A stretch of 64,000 nucleotides of DNA from assembly GCA_020847535.1 (NCBI GenBank), contig JADLBU010000092.1:48140-112139 (forward strand), written 5' to 3'. The translations under genes were made by a program, and so were the position numbers. Positions 59,771-64,000 of this stretch are shown piece after piece (position 1 is the stretch's first letter; every line of letters starts with the position of its first letter). Below the pieces are notes generated by a model. That model saw only the letters and a list, made by a program, of their open reading frames with translations, was not told the origin of the DNA and searched no databases. The DNA comes from Phycisphaerales bacterium. GTDB taxonomy: Bacteria > Planctomycetota > Phycisphaerae > Phycisphaerales > UBA1924.

Positions 59771-62347
59771 ATGCTCGACAGCGCACTGAGGTACGCCAGT
59801 TTGGCGTACAAGGTATTCCCATGCATCCCGCAGTCCAAGAAGCCCCTGACCGAACACGGATTCAAGGACGCCACCACCGGCCCGGATCAGATCCGCACCT
59901 GGTGGGAGCAGACACCCAACGCCAATGTCGCCATCGCCACGGAAGGCCTGCTTGTCGTTGATGTAGACGGCACGGAGAATCCGTGGCTTCGCGACCAGCC
60001 CGACAAGCTCGCGGAACTGCTCAAGGCTCCCACCGCTACCACACCCCGGGGAGGCAAGCACTTCCTCTTCAAGCAGCCTGTCGGCGCACGGGTGGGGTGC
60101 AGTTCGGGCGGGATCGCCGAAAAGGTCGACATCCGGGCAGACGGCGGCTACTTGGTCGTGTGGCCGTCGATCTTCCAGAAAAGGATGTACCAATGGGAGA
60201 GTGGAGAACTCCCCCTCCGTGCCGACGAACTGCCCATGGCCCCGGATTGGCTGGTCACGCTGGCCAAGGAGAAGATGCATGGCAAGCTGACGAAGGTGTT
60301 GAAGGGCATGCTCCGCTCGCAGCCCACGATCCCCGAAGGCGAACGCAATGCGACGCTCGCCAGTCTTGCAGGAAGGCTGCGCTGGCACGGCTTTGGGGAG
60401 TCGGACATCGCATCGGCGCTGGTTCGGATCAACTGTGAGCGGTGTTCCCCTCCGCTGGACGAGACCGAGGTGCTCTCGATCGCCGCGAGCATGAGTAGGT
60501 ACGCCGCGGGCCCCGGGGGTTCGGAAGAGGGTCCTGGCAGAGGCGATTGCGACAGTGCACCACTCAAGCGCGTGCGTGTTGACACCGACGAGCACCGCGT
60601 CATCAATGAGATCGAGGAAGCGATTCAGGACGAGGTCGATCTGTACTCGCGCGGCCAGCGGCTTGTTCGGCTGGTCCGACAGCGCGCCGGGCTTGCTCGC
60701 GGCCACCCCATCATCGTCGATGTCGCGCCCCCCACGCTGCGGGAAATAATCACCAAGCACGTAGTTCTTGAGCGACTCACTGACGAAGGACTGAAGCTCG
60801 TCCACCCTCCGGCGTGGTCGGTCTTAGGGCTGCACTCCCGGGCGTCTTGGAAAGGCGTCCGCGAACTCACGGGCCTGTCCGACGCGCCGTTCCTGCGGCA
60901 CGACGGCACCGTCTGCCAGGCGAAGGGTTACGACCACTCGACCGGCGTGCTCTTCGAGCCGCACATGGAGTTCCCTCTCGTCCCGGAGGCCCCGACCAAG
61001 GCGGACGCGAACGCCGCGGCGACGGAGATCCTGGACTTGGTGTCTGATTTCCCGTTCGGCTCCGAGGCTGGCAAGTCCGCGTTCTTGGCGGCGCTGCTCA
61101 CGGTCATGGCGCGATACGGGTTCGAGGGACCGGCTCCGCTGTTCCTGTTCGACGCAAACGTCAGGGGGGCGGGGAAAACCCTGCTGTGCAGCGTCATCGG
61201 ATCCATCTCGACGGGGCAGCCAGTGCCGGTCACCTCGTACACCAAGAACCAGGAAGAACTGAGAAAGGCGATCACCTCCACGGTTATGGCCGCGCATCGG
61301 TTGGTGCTACTGGACAACCTCGAAGGCACGCTGGGCTGCGCCACTCTGGACCGGGCGCTCACGAGTACCCGCTGGCGCGACCGCATTCTCGGCGGGAACC
61401 AGATGGCGGACCTCCCGATGCTGACAACCTTTCTCGCGTCCGGCAACAACACAGTGCTCAAAGCAGATGCGCCGCGGCGGGTGGTTGTCATTCGATTGGA
61501 ATCAAGCGAAGAACGCCCGGAGACCCGATCGGAATTCAAGAGGAAGAACCTGCTCGCGTACGTGCGGGAGAATCGCGGCCGCCTTGTCACCGCTGGGTTG
61601 ACAGTGCTCCGGGCGTACTGGCACGCGGGGCGGCCGGACCAAGGGCTTGTGAACTTTGGCGGATTCGAGGGTTGGTCGCAGACCGTTCGCGCCGCTGTGG
61701 TGTACGCCGGGCTCCCAGACCCCCTCGATACCCGCGCCGAGCTGCACGATTCGGTAGACCAGACGGTCGAGTCGCTGCGAGCAGTCATCAACGCCTGGTC
61801 GATCATGGACCCGACCAATCGCGGGATGGTCGTTGCGGACCTTATTCCCGAGTTGTACCCCTCAGGCGGCGGCGAGCCTTCAGTCGAGTCCCGACGCCTG
61901 CGCTCGGCCTTGGAGGAATTGACAGGAGCCTCCCCCGCCCGTCCAATGAGCAGCCGAGAGATCGGCAACACACTGCGTCTGTACCGCCGCCGGGTGGTGG
62001 ACAACAGATACTTCGACTCACCGGCTAAGCGGGCGGGAGGCGCGCTGTGGAAAGTACGGTCTAAGTCTGATCGCACGCCGCATCAGGGGCCCGGAGCAGG
62101 GACCATCGAGAGCGACACTTCCCCGGGTGAGTCGGATTCTGAGCTAACTCGGGAATCGGCCTCCCACTCGTCTCACGGAACCAGTGACTCTGCCGACTCC
62201 GATGACTCGGCCAGCGGTGGAAGTAAATTCCACCCAAATGAGCACGATCGAAGACACTGGCACCTTCCCGTCGCCGACACATTGCCACCGTCAGAGGTTC
62301 GATATGCGGACCGCTCGCCGTTTCCAGAGATGAACGATGAGCCCTAA
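59771..62347 (+). CDS. Prim-Pol (AEP) primase/polymerase fused to ATPase domain
   Basis: 858 aa. N-terminal archaeo-eukaryotic primase/Prim-Pol domain: SLAYKVFPCIPQSKKPL, the acidic motif LLVVDVDG, the TTPRGGKHFLFK motif (His) and VDIRADGGYLVVWPS (Asp). Then a primase-C-terminal helical block (EGERNATLASLAGRLRWHGFGESDIASAL). Residues about 410-620 form a helicase-like ATPase with Walker A FDANVRGAGKTLL, Walker B RLVLLDNLEG and a polar sensor stretch ASGNNTV. The C-terminal 90 residues are Ser/Asp-rich and probably disordered. It is the likely replication initiator or helicase-primase of the element. Confidence 0.88.
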   Translation: MLDSALRYASLAYKVFPCIPQSKKPLTEHGFKDATTGPDQIRTWWEQTPNANVAIATEGLLVVDVDGTENPWLRDQPDKLAELLKAPTATTPRGGKHFLFKQPVGARVGCSSGGIAEKVDIRADGGYLVVWPSIFQKRMYQWESGELPLRADELPMAPDWLVTLAKEKMHGKLTKVLKGMLRSQPTIPEGERNATLASLAGRLRWHGFGESDIASALVRINCERCSPPLDETEVLSIAASMSRYAAGPGGSEEGPGRGDCDSAPLKRVRVDTDEHRVINEIEEAIQDEVDLYSRGQRLVRLVRQRAGLARGHPIIVDVAPPTLREIITKHVVLERLTDEGLKLVHPPAWSVLGLHSRASWKGVRELTGLSDAPFLRHDGTVCQAKGYDHSTGVLFEPHMEFPLVPEAPTKADANAAATEILDLVSDFPFGSEAGKSAFLAALLTVMARYGFEGPAPLFLFDANVRGAGKTLLCSVIGSISTGQPVPVTSYTKNQEELRKAITSTVMAAHRLVLLDNLEGTLGCATLDRALTSTRWRDRILGGNQMADLPMLTTFLASGNNTVLKADAPRRVVVIRLESSEERPETRSEFKRKNLLAYVRENRGRLVTAGLTVLRAYWHAGRPDQGLVNFGGFEGWSQTVRAAVVYAGLPDPLDTRAELHDSVDQTVESLRAVINAWSIMDPTNRGMVVADLIPELYPSGGGEPSVESRRLRSALEELTGASPARPMSSREIGNTLRLYRRRVVDNRYFDSPAKRAGGALWKVRSKSDRTPHQGPGAGTIESDTSPGESDSELTRESASHSSHGTSDSADSDDSASGGSKFHPNEHDRRHWHLPVADTLPPSEVRYADRSPFPEMNDEP

Positions 62348-62501
62348 TCCTTCTCCGGGTTGAAAGTGCCAATGACCGCAAATCGAGTCATTGCAATCAT
62401 CAGAGTCATCTTCTCGGCGGATGCCAAAGCTGTTTTCTCCGTACCTGCTATCCGTAGTCGGTGCTACACTATGTAGTAGCCTTTTACTCTGAGGGTATCT
62501 C

Positions 62502-63839
62502 ATGCTCGTGGAACTCAGGTCTGTCTCGTCCATCAAGCCCTACGACCACAATCCCCGCCGCAACGACGGCGCGGTGGAGGCGGTGGCCAACTCCATCCGC
62601 GAGTACGGGTTCCGCCAGCCGATCGTGGTCGATGCGGACGGCGTGATCGTCGTCGGGCACACGCGCTGGAAGGCGGCGCAGAAGCTTGGCATGAGCGAGG
62701 TGCCCGTGCACGTGGCCCGCGAGCTGACGCCCGAGCAAGCCCGCGCGTACAGGATCGCCGACAACCGCACCGCGCTCATCGCCGAGTGGGACGAGGACCT
62801 GCTGTCGAGCGAGCTGGCGGCGCTCAAGGCACTGGACGTGGACCTGTCCATGCTCGGCTTCGACGACGCCGAGCTGCAGAACTACCTCAACCCGCCGACG
62901 ACCGTCGGGCTCGTGGACGAGGACGACGTGCCCGAGCCGCCCGACGAGGCGACGACCAGGCCCGGGGATCTGTGGGTGCTCGGGCAGCACAGGCTGTTGT
63001 GCGGCGACTCGTCGAAGGTTGAGGACTTGGACCGCCTGCTCGCTGGCGCACATGTCCATTTGACGAACACCGATCCTCCGTACAACGTCCGCGTCGAGCC
63101 GCGCTCGAACAACGCCATCGTCGCGGGCCTGTCGTCCTTCGCGCTGGCCAAGAGCAAGGCCAAGGGCGACCACGACTCGCACGACCAGCAGTCGGCCGAC
63201 CTGAACCGCTACCCCGAGAAGGGCAAGGCCACGCACAAGAAGCTCCGCGCCAAGGACCGGCCACTGGCCAACGACTTCGTGAGCGACGAGGAGTTCGATC
63301 GCCTGCTGGACGCGTGGTTCGGGAACATCGCGCGGGTGCTCGTGCCCGGCGGTTGCTTCTACATCTGGGGCGGCTACGCCAACTGCGGGAACTACCCGCC
63401 CTTCCTCAAAAAGCACGGGCTGTACTTCTCGCAGGCCGTGATCTGGGTGAAGGAGCACCCTGTCCTGACCCGCAAGGACTTCATGGGCAACCACGAGTGG
63501 TGCTTCTACGGCTGGCGCGAAGGTGCTGGGCACCAGTTCTACGGCCCCAACAACGTCCCCGACGTGTGGTCCATCAAGAAGGTCAACCCGCAGGCGATGT
63601 GCCATTTGACGGAGAAGCCGGTCGAACTCGCCAAGCGGGCCATCGAGTACTCGTCGAGGCCCGGGGAGAACGTGCTGGACCTGTTCGGCGGATCGGGCTC
63701 GACGCTCATGGCGTGCGAGCAGGCGGGTCGGAGGGGGTTCCTCATGGAACTCGACCCGCTCTACTGCGACGTGATCGTGCAGCGGTGGGAGGCGTTTACG
63801 GGCAAGAAGGCGGAGCGCCAGGCCGCGACCGGAGCCTGA
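62502..63839 (+). CDS. ParB-like nuclease/DNA methyltransferase fusion
   Basis: 445 aa. Residues 1-100 are a ParB-N domain (SIKPYDHNPRRNDGAVEAV, ADGVIVVGHTRWKAAQKLGM). Residues about 160-440 are a DNA adenine/cytosine methyltransferase with motif IV NTDPPYNV and motif I NVLDLFGGSGSTLMACEQ, order IV before I as in the beta class, and a target domain between (HPVLTRKDFMGNHEWCFYGW). No restriction enzyme is beside it, so it is an orphan methylase of the kind common in phages, protecting or marking the element DNA. The 154 bases before it contain no gene. Confidence 0.93.
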   Translation: MLVELRSVSSIKPYDHNPRRNDGAVEAVANSIREYGFRQPIVVDADGVIVVGHTRWKAAQKLGMSEVPVHVARELTPEQARAYRIADNRTALIAEWDEDLLSSELAALKALDVDLSMLGFDDAELQNYLNPPTTVGLVDEDDVPEPPDEATTRPGDLWVLGQHRLLCGDSSKVEDLDRLLAGAHVHLTNTDPPYNVRVEPRSNNAIVAGLSSFALAKSKAKGDHDSHDQQSADLNRYPEKGKATHKKLRAKDRPLANDFVSDEEFDRLLDAWFGNIARVLVPGGCFYIWGGYANCGNYPPFLKKHGLYFSQAVIWVKEHPVLTRKDFMGNHEWCFYGWREGAGHQFYGPNNVPDVWSIKKVNPQAMCHLTEKPVELAKRAIEYSSRPGENVLDLFGGSGSTLMACEQAGRRGFLMELDPLYCDVIVQRWEAFTGKKAERQAATGA

Positions 63840-63873
63840 GCCCCGTCTGTGACACGTCCGGAGGTGTCCGCTG

Positions 63874-64000
63874 ATGTCCACGGGGGCGTATACCGCGCTC
63901 GAGCCCAACCAGGAGCAGGCCATCGTGGCGCTGCTGACCGAGCCGACCTTCAAGAAGGCGGCGGCGGTCGTCGGCGTGGCCGAGAAGACCATCCACCGCT
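63874..64000 (+). CDS. HTH protein, possible small terminase-like subunit (cut by window end)
   Basis: Only 42 residues are visible, from ATG 63874 behind CCGGAGG. After a short start (YTALEPNQEQAIVALLTEP) comes TFKKAAAVVGVAEKTIHR, a helix-turn-helix typical of phage small terminase subunits and Trfa-like regulators. Its place directly after a phage-type methylase gene fits a terminase module, but the rest is outside the window, so this is tentative. Confidence 0.5.
   Translation, partial: MSTGAYTALEPNQEQAIVALLTEPTFKKAAAVVGVAEKTIHR

Overview
The window is strongly GC-rich bacterial chromosome that most likely comes from a flagellated planctomycete close to the Phycisphaerae. This is inferred, not proven. 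The supporting evidence is two secreted proteins with PEP-CTERM-like tails, futalosine-pathway menaquinone synthesis (MqnC), a FliW/CsrA/flagellin block, many Ala/Lys-rich secreted proteins, and ordinary housekeeping genes (tpiA, asnS, ffh, metH, rpmE) scattered singly among conserved hypotheticals.

Layout. 1-18010 is mostly single-gene metabolism and housekeeping: an MDR-type oxidoreductase (cut by the left edge), a NYN nuclease, a STAS protein, TPI, MqnC, a SYLF lipoprotein, an orphan response regulator, AsnRS, a PEP-CTERM protein, sugar and envelope enzymes (acetyltransferase, GT-C transferase, SDR epimerase, rhamnose mutarotase, Gfo/Idh/MocA) and an unrecognised 417-aa protein with a cluster of TGTCAC half-sites upstream. 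18050-32125 is the flagellar region: a Xer recombinase, then flgI, a flgJ-like gene, flgN, flgK, a long flgL, fliW, csrA and two flagellin genes, followed by a methyltransferase and a glycosyltransferase that may act on flagellin. A sigma-54-type promoter and hairpins exposing or burying GGA/Shine-Dalgarno sequence lie in the flagellin leaders, which fits FliW-CsrA translational control. 32308-33724 is an intact-looking IS3-family element with a GGGAAAA frameshift heptamer. 33980-51367 holds FKBP, an S41-like lipoprotein, Ffh, a DUF2235 hydrolase, an ECF sigma factor with a membrane partner, a two-component system, a PepSY-type membrane protein, MetH, a second PEP-CTERM protein and ribosomal protein L31.

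From tRNA-Asn (51603) to the right edge the content changes to accessory DNA: a Panacea (DUF4065) toxin-antitoxin pair, a recombination cassette (68-aa protein, DUF2924, large serine recombinase, HTH protein, joined by overlaps), a 742-aa protein of unknown function, an array of five phased RTGCAC repeats, a sigma-like factor, a Prim-Pol/ATPase replication protein, a ParB-DNA methyltransferase fusion and the start of an HTH protein. This looks like an integrated mobile element or prophage whose right end is outside the window.

The most unusual signal is a set of short dispersed inverted-repeat elements of at least three sequence families. Copies sit in flagellar intergenic gaps, but three copies lie in frame inside conserved enzymes (mqnC, asnS, metH), where they add short peptides at probable surface loops.
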